Assembly (NCBI RefSeq): GCF_023078495.1
Contig: NZ_CP095742.1
Span: 2,480,001 to 2,544,000, forward strand
Reading direction: 5' to 3'
Length of the DNA stretch: 64,000 nt
From: Luteibacter aegosomatissinici
GTDB taxonomy: Bacteria > Pseudomonadota > Gammaproteobacteria > Xanthomonadales > Rhodanobacteraceae
Notes under the pieces: model-generated
Database searches by the model: none
What the model was told of the DNA's origin: nothing
What the model saw: only the letters and a program-made list of their open reading frames with translations
Translations under genes and position numbers: made by a program
In this document: one piece after another, positions 19,063 through 28,865 of the stretch
Position numbering within the stretch: the stretch's first letter is position 1
Layout of the letters: the number at the start of each line of letters is the position of its first letter

Positions 19063-19701
19063 CTATAGGCGCAGCCGCTCGATGTACTCGAAAATCTCGG
19101 CGTCGTTAGCCAGGCGCAGCTTGCGCATGGCGTTGGATTTTTGCTGGCTGATCGTGGACAAGCCCCGCCCCGTGGCCCGGGCGATATCGGTCACGCTGTT
19201 GCCCGTGGCGAACAGGCGCAGGATCTCAAGTTCGCGTGGTGACAGATCGGCCAACGTGCCCGACCTGTCCACCGCGGCCGCCTGCTCCGCCCCCATGACC
19301 GCCAGCACGGAGGCACCGAGGTAGACATGGTTGCCCAGTATCGTTCGCAATGCCTCGGGAATATCGCGCGCATCGCCCGACTTCCCGATCAGGCCAAGCA
19401 CCCCGGCGGCCAGGATTTCGCGATACAACGCGGGATTGGCGATCGTGGTGATGACCAGGATCGGGAGGCGGGGATAACGCCTGCGAACCGCATCGAGCAT
19501 CGCAAGCCCGTCGTGCTCGGCACCCGGCATGCTGAAATCCGTGATCAGCACATCGCAGGGTTCGGTATCCAGCAGGGCCAGCAGCGCTTCGGGCGAAGCC
19601 GCCTCACCCACCACGCGGCACGTGCCATCGTGGGCAAGCGCCAGGCTGATGCCTTTCAATACGACGGGATGATCATCGGCGACGATGACGCGATAAGTCA
19701 T
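19063..19701 (-). CDS. NarL/RcsB-like response regulator
   Basis: A 212-residue regulator. The receiver has AVIVADDH-type acidic residues (VIVADDHPVV), phospho-acceptor Asp55 in VLITDFSMPG, and the Lys in GLIGKSGDA. The LuxR-type helix-turn-helix is LSPRELEILRLFATGNSVTDIARATGRGLSTISQQKSNAMRKL near the C-terminus; the ISQQKSNAMRKL string is that of RcsB-like regulators rather than typical NarL. The ATG at 19701 gives the standard length. It is divergent from a degenerate kinase/Hpt gene, which suggests a local phosphorelay. Confidence 0.88.
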   Translation of the reverse strand: MTYRVIVADDHPVVLKGISLALAHDGTCRVVGEAASPEALLALLDTEPCDVLITDFSMPGAEHDGLAMLDAVRRRYPRLPILVITTIANPALYREILAAGVLGLIGKSGDARDIPEALRTILGNHVYLGASVLAVMGAEQAAAVDRSGTLADLSPRELEILRLFATGNSVTDIARATGRGLSTISQQKSNAMRKLRLANDAEIFEYIERLRL

Positions 19702-19769
19702 GGCGATCCTTCCAGGCGGCGTGATCCATTCATCCGCGCTGCGGTAGCGGCGCGTCACGGGGCGCCGAG

Positions 19770-20606
19770 TTGAGCACATCACGCCGATGGGCGCCAGTCG
19801 AAAAACTGCACGCATGGATCGAACGCATGCTCGATACCCGCGCCGCACGGGCTGCCTGCATCATCGAAAGCACCAGCCTGCCTGACCTCCTGGAACGCGT
19901 AGGCACACGACACGCGTGGCGTGCGCGCCGGCGCGGCATCGTGCTGTCACTCGATGTTGATCCCGCCGTGGAGGCAGATCTCGTGGGCCCGTTCGACATC
20001 CTTGGCGACGTGCTTTCCTCCCTTCTCGCACATGCCATCGATCATGCACCGTGTGGTGAGGTGACCCTGCGCATCGACGTGGTTGGCGACGGGCCCGGGC
20101 GGCAGGTATTGCATTTCACCACCGAGTCGCGGGCCGCCCCGGCCGACGCCTGGCAGGCATTGCGCGAGACGCTCGGAAGCATCCGCGGGCGGCTGCTCGT
20201 GGAGCAGGACCTCACATGTCGCGCCATCGTCGAAGTCGGCCTGATCGCACCGCCCGCACCGCCGCACGTCGACGTGGCGGCGTTGCGCAACACGCTGGGA
20301 AGCGACGCAGCCTTGTACGAAGTGGTGACCGCGCTGGGCGATGCACTGGCGGCTGACGTGGGCCACCTCGAGCACGCACTCGCCCGCGGTGATGCCAAGG
20401 CGCTGCGCCAATGGCTGCATCGTGTATCAGGCGCGCTGGGGATGGCGGAAGCCACGGGCCTGGCTGCCATGGGAATACGGCTGGAGCAGGAAGTGGCCGC
20501 GGGTGGCCTGGCCGGCATGGAACTGGCCGTACGCCGTTTCGCCCTGGATGCGACGCGCGCGCAGGCCTGGTTGCGCGAGGGCCACCTGCCCGATCCGCTG
20601 ATATAG
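19770..20606 (+). CDS. Degenerate histidine-kinase ATPase plus Hpt phosphotransfer protein
   Basis: Up to 278 residues from a TTG; an ATG at 19827 would give 259. Residues about 60-155 look like a decayed HATPase domain: DLVGPFDILGDVLSSLLAHAIDHA aligns with the N box, but no DxGxG or G2 box follows. Residues about 165-275 look like an Hpt domain, with LRQWLHRVSGALGM placing the probable phospho-His at 217 (TTG numbering). There is no receiver, membrane segment or dimerisation His. RcsD of enteric bacteria combines a degenerate kinase and Hpt next to RcsB, and the divergent gene here encodes an RcsB-like regulator. The Hpt assignment is an inference from motif shape. Confidence 0.6.
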   Translation: MSTSRRWAPVEKLHAWIERMLDTRAARAACIIESTSLPDLLERVGTRHAWRARRRGIVLSLDVDPAVEADLVGPFDILGDVLSSLLAHAIDHAPCGEVTLRIDVVGDGPGRQVLHFTTESRAAPADAWQALRETLGSIRGRLLVEQDLTCRAIVEVGLIAPPAPPHVDVAALRNTLGSDAALYEVVTALGDALAADVGHLEHALARGDAKALRQWLHRVSGALGMAEATGLAAMGIRLEQEVAAGGLAGMELAVRRFALDATRAQAWLREGHLPDPLI

Positions 20607-20614
20607 TCAGCACG

Positions 20615-21963
<1,349 letters not shown>

Positions 21964-23367
21964 CTAGCCGGTCGCGCCATGGATGACCGCCGAGAGGCGT
22001 GCCACCAGCGCCGGGGCCAACGCTTCGGGTACGTTGGTGACACCCAGCAACAGGCCCGAGCGTTTCTCCTGCCCCGCGAACCACGGAGAAAGTGGTACCG
22101 GTGCCAGCTCCGCCGCATGCGCAGCGCGGGCGAGTGCCGCATCGTTCGTGCCGTCGGGCAGCGATACGTTCAGCGAAAGGCCACCGGTGTGCCACGCCAG
22201 CCCTGCGGCGGATAACGCCGCGCCGATCGCATCGCGCCGGCTCGCATAGGCACGCTTCATGCGGCGCAGGTGGCGCAGGTAGTGACCACCGTGCAGGAAG
22301 CCCGCCACGGCGTGCTGCATGAGGGGCGGTGGCGCAGGCTCCAGCGTGCCCACCACCTCCTGTAGCGGCGTGACCAGCGCCTCCGGTACGACGAGGTAGC
22401 CCATCCGGATGCCCGGTGCGATCGTCTTGCTGAACGTACCGACATGGATGACCCGGTGCGGATCCATCGAGGCGAGCGCCGGGGCCGCGCGCCGCGCAAG
22501 CTGGAGCTCCCCCAGGTAATCGTCCTCGATGATCCAGCGCTCGCCGGCGTGGGCCCAATCCAGCAGGGCCAGCCGGCGTTCGAGCGACATGGCCGCGCCT
22601 GTCGGCGCCTGTTGCCCGGGCGTCACCAGCGCGAGTGCGGCATGCGGGGCAAGCGCCCTGCCCGCCGCCACGTCGATCCCGGCTGCATCCACCGGAACGG
22701 CCACGGGCCGCAGGCCCGCCCACCCGAGCGCGGTACGCGCAAACGGATAGCCCGGCTCCTCGAACCAGGCATCGGCACCTTGGGCACGGAGAACGCGAAG
22801 GATGGCGCTAAGCGCACCGGCGTAGCCATGGGTGATGAAGACTTGCGAAGGACGGCACGGCAAACTGCGTGCAACGGCCAGGTAGCCGGCGATCTCCGCG
22901 CGCAACCCGGGCTCGCCACGTGGATCGGGGTAATCGACGGCGTGGCTGGCAACCTCCCTGGCCGCCTGGCCCAGCAGGCGCGACCAGAGCGCCTGCGGAA
23001 ACAGATCCGCAGCAGGCACGCCCACCTGAAATGGCAGGGCGGACGTGGCGCCCACCGGGAAGCTGCCGAACGATGCCCGCCCACGGATCGGGTCCGGCTC
23101 GGGACGCCTGGCAGGGATGCCCCGGGCCACCCGCGTGCCGGCTGCCCCGGAAGGGACGACGAACTGGCCGTCGGCGAGTTCCTCGTAGGCCATTCGGACG
23201 GTGCCTCTCGCGACACCCAGCTGGGCGGCAAGGTCGTTCCAGGACGGCAGCCGCGTACCTGGCAGCAAGCTTCCATCACGGATCGCCGCCCGTATGCCAT
23301 CGGCGATCTGCGCCGACAGGGATTGCCGGGCGCCTCGATCAATCCGGATACCAAAGCCATGTTCCAT
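21964..23367 (-). CDS. MocR/PdxR-family regulator (GntR HTH fused to aminotransferase-like domain)
   Basis: A 467-residue regulator. The N-terminal winged helix-turn-helix (about residues 10-78) reads SLSAQIADGIRAAIRDGSLLPGTRLPSWNDLAAQLGVARGTVRMAYEEL. The rest is a fold-type I aminotransferase-like domain with EPGYPFARTAL, IIEDDYLGE and the PLP lysine in VGTFSKTIAPGIRMGYL. MocR proteins use PLP or a derivative as effector. It is divergent from an AhpD-like gene at 23476, which is its likely target. Starting at the ATG at 23367 avoids an unsupported 25-residue extension. Confidence 0.93.
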   Translation of the reverse strand: MEHGFGIRIDRGARQSLSAQIADGIRAAIRDGSLLPGTRLPSWNDLAAQLGVARGTVRMAYEELADGQFVVPSGAAGTRVARGIPARRPEPDPIRGRASFGSFPVGATSALPFQVGVPAADLFPQALWSRLLGQAAREVASHAVDYPDPRGEPGLRAEIAGYLAVARSLPCRPSQVFITHGYAGALSAILRVLRAQGADAWFEEPGYPFARTALGWAGLRPVAVPVDAAGIDVAAGRALAPHAALALVTPGQQAPTGAAMSLERRLALLDWAHAGERWIIEDDYLGELQLARRAAPALASMDPHRVIHVGTFSKTIAPGIRMGYLVVPEALVTPLQEVVGTLEPAPPPLMQHAVAGFLHGGHYLRHLRRMKRAYASRRDAIGAALSAAGLAWHTGGLSLNVSLPDGTNDAALARAAHAAELAPVPLSPWFAGQEKRSGLLLGVTNVPEALAPALVARLSAVIHGATG

Positions 23368-23475
23368 ACCACCGATGGTACATCGAGCAGGGGCGTTCTT
23401 GGCTCTACCGGATAGCCCAAGTGCGGCGCACGCTATGCCCATCCCATCCCATCACGAACCACCGGAGAACACGCC

Positions 23476-23943
23476 ATGAGCAAGCGCATCAGCTACATGA
23501 AAGCCGCCCCCGAGGCCGCCAAGGGCTTCCTCACCGTGCACGGTTACCTCGCGCAGAGCGGGCTCGACAAGAATCTGGTCGATCTCGTTTACCTGCGTGT
23601 TTCGCAGATCAACCACTGCGCTTACTGCATCGACATGCACTCGCAGGACCTCAACAAGCACGGCGTACCGTTCGAGAAACTCATCCTGACCTCTGCGTGG
23701 CGTGAAGCCGGTGATGTGTTTACGGCGCGCGAGCAGGCGGCGCTGGCCTGGGCCGAGTCCGTCGCGAACGTCGCCGAGACCGGCGTACCCGACGAGGACT
23801 ATGCCGCAGCCGCCGCTGAATTCAACGAAAAGGAGCTTGCCGACCTCTCCGTGGCCATTGCCTTGATGAGTGCGTTCAACCGGCTTGGCGTGGCCTTCCG
23901 AAACCAGCCCGTCGCCGCCTCCCGTCTTGCCAGGGCAGTGTAA
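23476..23943 (+). CDS. AhpD-like carboxymuconolactone decarboxylase family protein
   Basis: A 155-residue alpha-helical protein of the CMD/AhpD family. The peroxidase-type motif HCAYCIDMH has Cys48, Cys51 and His55, the arrangement of the AhpD active site. Two further helices (DLSVAIALMSAFNRLGVAFR) form the trimer core. Such small proteins act as alkylhydroperoxidases or thiol reductases and are often induced by a MocR or LysR regulator next door; the MocR gene here is divergent, 108 bases away. ATG follows GGAGAACACGCC, a good ribosome site. Confidence 0.92.
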   Translation: MSKRISYMKAAPEAAKGFLTVHGYLAQSGLDKNLVDLVYLRVSQINHCAYCIDMHSQDLNKHGVPFEKLILTSAWREAGDVFTAREQAALAWAESVANVAETGVPDEDYAAAAAEFNEKELADLSVAIALMSAFNRLGVAFRNQPVAASRLARAV

Positions 23944-24069
23944 GGCCGCGCATTCGCCCGACGGCCGCGCCTTACCTTGCGCTTAGGCCGTCCGTCGGGT
24001 GGCACGGCGCGCAGGTTCGTACGACGCTTTCCTCGCTGGCAGGGGTCCTGTTTCGAGGGGAGCGTCACC

Positions 24070-25053
24070 ATGGATCAGCAAAACAACGGCGAGCTGCATA
24101 TCGTGTGGCCCCTGGACCCTGCGGGGTTCTCGACCCACCGGATCACCCGGTTGCGGCATAACTTCCACCGCCATCCGCTATTCCAGTTACCGGAACTCGC
24201 CAACCTGGCGCGTGAACTCATGCCGAAAGAGCAATGCCGGTTCGTTCGGCCGGGCATGCAGCAGGATTCGGCGTTCCGTCACGAGCCAAAGCCTGTCGAT
24301 GGACGCGACATCGATCAGGTGTTCGACCATATCCACGAGAGCGGTTCGTGGATCGCGCTGTACAACGTGGAGGCCGTCCCACGCTACCAGGCACTACTCG
24401 AAGAGATCATCGATGGCCTGCGCCCGCTGATCGAGCGAGAGCAGCCGGGCATTTTCAACGTGACGGGATTCATCTTCATTTCGGCACCGCCGTCGGTCAC
24501 GCCGTTCCACATCGATCGCGAGAACAACTTCTGGATGCAGCTTCATGGCCGGAAGACGTTGAGCGTATGGGAGCCCGACGACCGCGATGCCGTCAGCGCG
24601 GCGCACGTCGAGGATTTCATCGTGAGTCATACGCTGCGCGACGTGCGGCTGAAGGATTCCGCACGCGCGACGAGCCATGACTTCGATAGCGGCCCCGGGG
24701 ATGGCGTCTATTTTCCGACCACCGCACCCCACATGACCCGATCCGATACCGACTGGGTACACGGCGACGACGGTGTTTCGATCTCAATCGGCGTCACGTT
24801 CTATACCAGCCATACGGTACGCAACGCGCGCGTGCACCAGTTCAACCGCGTTTGCCGCAAGTACCTGGGTCTGCACCCCGCCTACCCCGGCCACCATTTC
24901 TGGCGCGACCGTGCCAAGGCGCCGCTGGGATATGTACTGGGCGTCACGCGCCAGTGGGCCCTGCGCGCCCTGACATTCTACGGCGGGCTCAAAGCCCACC
25001 ACCGTCCCGACGAAGGCTGGTGGGGCGAAAAGGCACCCCCGGGCTCTTATTGA
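24070..25053 (+). CDS. JmjC/cupin-like Fe(II)-dependent oxygenase homologue
   Basis: A 327-residue cytosolic protein. SVTPFHIDRENNFWMQLHGRK carries a HxD metal motif (His147, Asp149) followed by the conserved Phe/Trp strand, and FPTTAPHMT provides the distal His221. This HxD...H set, with GDGVYFP before the last His, is that of JmjC and cupin_8 Fe(II)/2-oxoglutarate oxygenases. Bacterial members hydroxylate ribosomal proteins or small molecules; this one is not matched to a known subfamily. The ATG at 24070 has GAGGGGAGCG upstream. It is convergent with tag, overlapping by 7 bases. Confidence 0.75.
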   Translation: MDQQNNGELHIVWPLDPAGFSTHRITRLRHNFHRHPLFQLPELANLARELMPKEQCRFVRPGMQQDSAFRHEPKPVDGRDIDQVFDHIHESGSWIALYNVEAVPRYQALLEEIIDGLRPLIEREQPGIFNVTGFIFISAPPSVTPFHIDRENNFWMQLHGRKTLSVWEPDDRDAVSAAHVEDFIVSHTLRDVRLKDSARATSHDFDSGPGDGVYFPTTAPHMTRSDTDWVHGDDGVSISIGVTFYTSHTVRNARVHQFNRVCRKYLGLHPAYPGHHFWRDRAKAPLGYVLGVTRQWALRALTFYGGLKAHHRPDEGWWGEKAPPGSY

Positions 25054-25607
25054 GCCCGGTAGCGAAAACAGGTGTGGGCATGGTCATCGACGATGCCCAC
25101 GGCCTGCATCCACGCATAAACGATCGTAGGCCCGACGAACTTGAAGCCACGCTTCTTCATGTCTTTGGAGATCGTGGCCGAAAGCGGTGTCTGCGCATGT
25201 ACCGTCTTGCCGTCGCCACGCAGCACCTTGCCCTGGGTAAATGACCAGCAATACGCCGCGAAGTCTTCGCCACGGGCTTTCATATCGAGATAGATGCGTG
25301 CGCCCTGGATCGTGGCCTCGATCTTGGCGCGCGAACGGATGATGCCTTCATCGGCCAACAGCCTCTCGATGTCCTTCTCGGTGAAGCGCGCTACCTTCAC
25401 GGGGTCGAAGTTCTTGAACGCTCTGCGGAAGTTTTCCCGCTTGCGCAGGATGGTGATCCACGACAACCCAGCCTGGAACCCTTCCAGCATGAGTTGCTCC
25501 CAGAGCATGCGGCTATCGTGCAGCGGCACGCCCCATTCGGTGTCGTGGTAATCGGTGTAGAGCGGGTCGTTGCCCGCCCAGCTACAACGGATCCTGGTCT
25601 TCGTCAC
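25047..25607 (-). CDS. tag: DNA-3-methyladenine glycosylase I
   Basis: A 186-residue base-excision glycosylase removing 3-methyladenine. The zinc-snap ligands are Cys8 (RIRCSWAG), His21 (DYHDTEWG), and His176 with Cys180 in DDHAHTCF. The catalytic block LMLEGFQAGLSWITILRKRE and KKRGFKFVGPTIVYAWMQAVGIV are diagnostic of Tag. It overlaps the TetR gene by four bases and is the last gene of a DUF1348-TetR-tag operon, an unusual setting for a constitutive repair enzyme. Confidence 0.96.
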   Translation of the reverse strand: MTKTRIRCSWAGNDPLYTDYHDTEWGVPLHDSRMLWEQLMLEGFQAGLSWITILRKRENFRRAFKNFDPVKVARFTEKDIERLLADEGIIRSRAKIEATIQGARIYLDMKARGEDFAAYCWSFTQGKVLRGDGKTVHAQTPLSATISKDMKKRGFKFVGPTIVYAWMQAVGIVDDHAHTCFRYRAQ

Positions 25608-26158
25608 GGTGTGCCGGTGCCCAATTGGCGGAGTCGGGCCGTAGTTTCCACGAACACGCCAGGATTGTTGAGTGCCCTGGCCAGGGTGAGCGCGCCCTGG
25701 ATGCCGCCGACGATCTCGAGGGCGGCCTGGCGCGGTGCGCGTTCGCCGCCGCGTTCGAGCGCCGCGGTGAGCACATCGATCCAGCGACCGAAGTAAGCGC
25801 CAATGGCGCTGCCAAAGCGATCACGGGTTTCATCCAGCGCAAAGGCACCCACGAGGCAAACGCGGCCTCCTGCGTGGAAGTATTCATCGACGGCGGTCCA
25901 CATCCCGCGGATCGCCTGGCCAGTGGGCAGCGTGGCCAAGGGACTGAACACACGCGTCTCGAACCACGTATCCACGTCGGCGAGCACTGCCGCAGCCATC
26001 TCTTCCTTACCACCGGGGAAAAAGTGATAGAGGCTGCCCTTGCCCAGCCCCGTTTTCTCGGTGATGCGCGCCATCGAGGCGCCGTCGTAACCCAGCTCGC
26101 GGAACGCTTCCGCGAGCATCGGCACGACATCGGTCCTTTCGTAAACCAGCCGGGGCAT
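25604..26158 (-). CDS. TetR-family regulator (in DUF1348-TetR-tag operon)
   Basis: A 184-residue TetR repressor. The helix-turn-helix covers about residues 8-55: VVPMLAEAFRELGYDGASMARITEKTGLGKGSLYHFFPGGKEEM. The C-terminal half resembles the LmrA/YxaF-like TetR_C family. Its ATG overlaps the DUF1348 stop by one base (TGATG) and its stop overlaps tag by four, so all three are co-translated. A TGTACC-N4-GGTACA palindrome ahead of the operon is its probable autoregulatory site. Confidence 0.9.
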   Translation of the reverse strand: MPRLVYERTDVVPMLAEAFRELGYDGASMARITEKTGLGKGSLYHFFPGGKEEMAAAVLADVDTWFETRVFSPLATLPTGQAIRGMWTAVDEYFHAGGRVCLVGAFALDETRDRFGSAIGAYFGRWIDVLTAALERGGERAPRQAALEIVGGIQGALTLARALNNPGVFVETTARLRQLGTGTP

Positions 26159-26619
26159 CAGAGGCCCAGGTCGGAAAGGCCAGGGTGATCATCCGGGCGG
26201 CGGCCGAGTGGCCAGTGGAACTTGCGATCGGCTTCCTTCATGGGCACGTCATTGATGCATGCATAGCGGTGGTGCATCAGGCCGTCCTCGCCGAATTCCC
26301 AGTTCTCATTACCGTACGAGCGATACCAGTTGTTGCTGTCATCGTGCCATTCGTACGCGAAGCGCACGGCGATGCGGTCACCGGTGAACGCCCACAGTTC
26401 CTTGATCAGGCGGTAATCGAGCTCCCTGGCCCACTTGCGGGTCAGGAACTGCACGATCTGCTCGCGGCCGTGCACGAACTCGGCGCGGTTGCGCCATTCG
26501 CTATCGGGCGTATAGACCAGGGACACCCGCGACGGGTCCCGGCTGTTCCAGCCGTCTTCCGCAAGGCGAACCTTCTGGACAGCCGTTTCGTGGGTAAAGG
26601 GAGGAACGGGTGCGGCCAT
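26158..26619 (-). CDS. DUF1348 (NTF2-like, SnoaL fold) protein
   Basis: A 153-residue protein of the DUF1348 branch of the NTF2-like superfamily. Diagnostic strings are [77 protein letters not shown] and the C-terminal [22 protein letters not shown]. The fold forms a cone-shaped pocket, but no activity has been demonstrated that I can name with confidence. Such genes are often partnered with a TetR regulator, as here. The ATG at 26619 follows an operator palindrome by about 30 bases. Confidence 0.92.
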   Translation of the reverse strand: MAAPVPPFTHETAVQKVRLAEDGWNSRDPSRVSLVYTPDSEWRNRAEFVHGREQIVQFLTRKWARELDYRLIKELWAFTGDRIAVRFAYEWHDDSNNWYRSYGNENWEFGEDGLMHHRYACINDVPMKEADRKFHWPLGRRPDDHPGLSDLGL

Positions 26620-26650
26620 GACGCAATCTCCTGTACCGGGGGGATTGCAC

Positions 26651-26666
26651 TGTACCAATCGGTACA
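26651..26666. promoter_or_regulatory. TetR operator palindrome ahead of the DUF1348 operon
   Basis: TGTACC (26651-26656) and GGTACA (26661-26666) form 6-base inverted arms around AATC. It lies 32 bases ahead of the DUF1348 ATG and fits the expected site of the TetR protein encoded by the second gene. Confidence 0.65.
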
Positions 26667-26698
26667 CTCCAGCACAAGCATACGAAGGTATGGTCCCA

Positions 26699-26716
26699 GG
26701 CCCGCTCCTACACGTG
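26699..26716 (-). repeat. Degenerate REP fragment
   Basis: On the minus strand CACGTGTAGGAGCGGGCC matches the head of the REP family (GTAGGAGC) but lacks the GCGCGCTTGCGCGC hairpin. It lies between the stop of the old yellow enzyme gene and the DUF1348 operator. Confidence 0.5.
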
Positions 26717-26719
26717 CGG

Positions 26720-27880
26720 TCACACGTAACGCCAGTCCGGCCCGCGCACCCACTGCGCCTCGGGCTTCATTTCCGCCTCGGTATGGAACAGGTGCCTGTG
26801 CCGCGACGGTTGAGAGCGCAGGTATTGCTTGGGCGCCCTCACCTGCCCACCCAACTGTGCCGCCGCATGCCATGGCCAGCGCGGGTCGTAGAGGATGGTG
26901 CGGGCCAGCGCCACCATATCGGCATCACCATTGGCGATGATCGCCTCGGCGTGCTCCGGTTCCGTGATCAGGCCAACCGCCACGACGGGCATCGCGACCG
27001 CCTCCTTGACGCCGCGCGCGAACGGCACCTGATATCCGGGGCCGACTGGGATCTTCTGTGCCGGATGCAGGCCGCCCGTTGATACGTGGATCGCGTCGCA
27101 ACCACGGGCTTCAAGCGCCTTCGCGTAAGCGATCGTCTGTTCAAGGTCCCAACCACCTTCGACCCAGTCCGTGGCGGACACGCGCATCGTCAGCAATTTG
27201 CCCGCCGGTAGTGCGCTACGAACGGCATCGAAGACCTCGAGCGGGAAACGCATGCGGTTTTCCAGGGAACCGCCGTATTCATCGGTGCGCTGGTTCGAAA
27301 GCGGCGAAAGAAACTGGTGCAGGAGGTAACCATGGGCGCTGTGCAACTGGATGCCATCGACACCGGCACGTACCGCCCGCGCGGCCGCCTCGACAAATGC
27401 CGCCTTGATGCGCTGCATCCCTTCGCGGTCAAGGGCCAGCGGCGCCACCTGGCCTTCCTGGAACGGGATGGCTGAAGGAGCGACGGTCTGCCAGCCACGC
27501 GCCGTCCCCGGCGCGATCTGTGCACCACCCGCCCACGGCGTTTCCGTGGACGCTTTCCGGCCTGCGTGATTTAGCTGCACAACCACCGGAATATCCGACC
27601 AGCGGCGGACACTTTCCAGGATACGGCGCATCGCCTCTTCGGTGGCGTCGTCGTACAAGCCCACATCCGCCCAGGTGATCCGGCCTTCGGGGAGAACGGC
27701 CGAGGCCTCGATGGTGAGCAGGGCAGCACCCGAGATCGCGAGCTGTCCCAGATGGATCAGGTGCCAGTCGTTCATCTGGCCATCGACCGCCGAGTACTGA
27801 CACATCGGCGCGATGACGATGCGGTTCGCCAGCTCGTGGCCACGGACCCGGAACGGTGAGAAAAGGACGGGGTTAGCCAT
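26720..27880 (-). CDS. NADH:flavin oxidoreductase, old yellow enzyme (YqjM/NamA type)
   Basis: A 386-residue FMN-dependent ene-reductase. [13 protein letters not shown] has Cys27, equivalent to the redox-tuning Cys26 of Yqj[35 protein letters not shown] is the active-site barrel segment with the paired His ligands for the substrate oxygen, and [33 protein letters not shown] complete the TIM barrel. It reduces activated C=C bonds with NADPH, useful against quinones, enals and nitro compounds. The ATG at 27880 gives the normal family length. No partner gene is tightly linked. Confidence 0.94.
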   Translation of the reverse strand: MANPVLFSPFRVRGHELANRIVIAPMCQYSAVDGQMNDWHLIHLGQLAISGAALLTIEASAVLPEGRITWADVGLYDDATEEAMRRILESVRRWSDIPVVVQLNHAGRKASTETPWAGGAQIAPGTARGWQTVAPSAIPFQEGQVAPLALDREGMQRIKAAFVEAAARAVRAGVDGIQLHSAHGYLLHQFLSPLSNQRTDEYGGSLENRMRFPLEVFDAVRSALPAGKLLTMRVSATDWVEGGWDLEQTIAYAKALEARGCDAIHVSTGGLHPAQKIPVGPGYQVPFARGVKEAVAMPVVAVGLITEPEHAEAIIANGDADMVALARTILYDPRWPWHAAAQLGGQVRAPKQYLRSQPSRHRHLFHTEAEMKPEAQWVRGPDWRYV

Positions 27881-28036
27881 CGGAAATCCCTGCTTGAAGT
27901 GTATTCCGGCAGGATTGGGGGCACGGGCCGTACGGGTCAAGCCCTGGCAAACCAACGTATGCACAACCTAATCCCGCTGGCGGGTCACCACGGCCTGCAT
28001 TTCGCGGGCAAGTCTGCCCCTTCTCGCCGGTAAGAT

Positions 28037-28549
28037 TCAGGCACCGGCATGGCCAGCCCGCTTCCTTCGCGCCGCTTCCGTGCCGGCGTTTACCCGCCAC
28101 GCCGCGAACGCTGCAGCGATCTCTTCATCGCCTATCTCGTAACCCGCGTGCTCGCGCAACCAGGTAAGGATCTCCGCCGTGTGCCAGACCGACGCATTGC
28201 CACCATGAACAGGTAACGGAAACGTGCGCACATTCGTCAACATCAGCTTCCGCATGTTCTGCCGGGAGACGCCGACATGGTCGGCGATGTCGGTCAGCCC
28301 GGAGAAGTCGGGCCCCACCTCAATCAATCGGGCGTTTCCAAGCATACGCTGGGCATCGGCCATGATCGACGAAAGGGCCGCATCGGCAGACAACGCCTTT
28401 CGCGAAACGATCAGGCCGACCTGCCCGGGCCTTCCGATACCCAGCAGGAAATCATGCAGGCCCGCGGCATCGAATCGCCCTTCAATAACATCATGATCAG
28501 AGTCGGAAGGATCGAGGTGGTAGGCGAGGTTAAACGTATATTCCTTCAC
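28037..28549 (-). CDS. HTH-containing partner of a HicA-like protein (probable antitoxin/repressor)
   Basis: A 170-residue protein. The N-terminal half (MKEYTFNLAY..., GIGRPGQVGLIVSRKA) looks like an alpha/beta partner-binding domain. Residues about 84-106, GLTDIADHVGVSRQNMRKLML, form a helix-turn-helix, followed by the conserved FPLPVHGGNASVWHTAEILTWL. Homologues with this layout occur widely as conserved hypothetical DNA-binding proteins next to the short HicA-like protein. It starts inside the last four bases of that upstream gene. Antitoxin and autorepressor function is inferred from order (toxin-like gene first, as in hicAB), coupling, and a palindrome upstream. Confidence 0.65.
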   Translation of the reverse strand: MKEYTFNLAYHLDPSDSDHDVIEGRFDAAGLHDFLLGIGRPGQVGLIVSRKALSADAALSSIMADAQRMLGNARLIEVGPDFSGLTDIADHVGVSRQNMRKLMLTNVRTFPLPVHGGNASVWHTAEILTWLREHAGYEIGDEEIAAAFAAWRVNAGTEAARRKRAGHAGA

Positions 28550-28818
28550 AATTCGGATTCCAGGTCATGCGGCTGTTGTCGATAGAAGGCGCAACCGTCA
28601 ACGACGTGTCGAAGGTTGCGCGCGTGATCGGCGGGATTCGCCGGTGTGCTCCAGATACTGGATATGCAATGCCTTCCGCATCGGCAATCACGCTCGTTAT
28701 ACGGACAGAACATGCGGCCCCATGCATGGCTGGCACCCTGGACCACACGCCATCCGTGGGCCTCCGCGTGCCGGATGGCTGCCTCGATATCTGGTTTGGG
28801 ATGCTTGCGCCTCGCCAC
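28546..28818 (-). CDS. HicA-like small protein with cysteine cluster (probable toxin of a TA-like pair)
   Basis: A 90-residue protein if translation starts at the GTG at 28818, which has GGAG six bases upstream; the frame stays open to 28926, so a longer form is possible but lacks a ribosome site and would cross the palindrome at 28850. AAIRHAEAHGWRVVQGASHAWGRM resembles the HicA helix-strand-Gly-Ser-His region, with His31 at the place of the catalytic His. It is followed by CPYNERDCRCGRHC (Cys38, 45, 47, 51), a likely zinc site that classical HicA lacks, and SIWSTPANPADHARNLRHVV. RNA cleavage is an inference from the fold resemblance only. Confidence 0.6.
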   Translation of the reverse strand: MARRKHPKPDIEAAIRHAEAHGWRVVQGASHAWGRMFCPYNERDCRCGRHCISSIWSTPANPADHARNLRHVVDGCAFYRQQPHDLESEL

Positions 28819-28849
28819 GAGGAACTCCACTGTCGGGCCTGAACGATAA

Positions 28850-28865
28850 GTTGTCAACTGACAAC
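28850..28865. promoter_or_regulatory. Perfect palindrome, probable operator of the TA-like pair
   Basis: GTTGTCA (28850-28856) and TGACAAC (28859-28865) are perfect inverted arms separated by AC. The site is 32 bases ahead of the GTG start of the HicA-like gene, where an autoregulating antitoxin with a helix-turn-helix would bind. Confidence 0.65.

Noticed and set aside
22444-23415. Plus-strand open frame opposite the MocR gene
   Set aside because: Low-complexity Arg/Gly-rich translation; the MocR protein on the minus strand has both domains intact.
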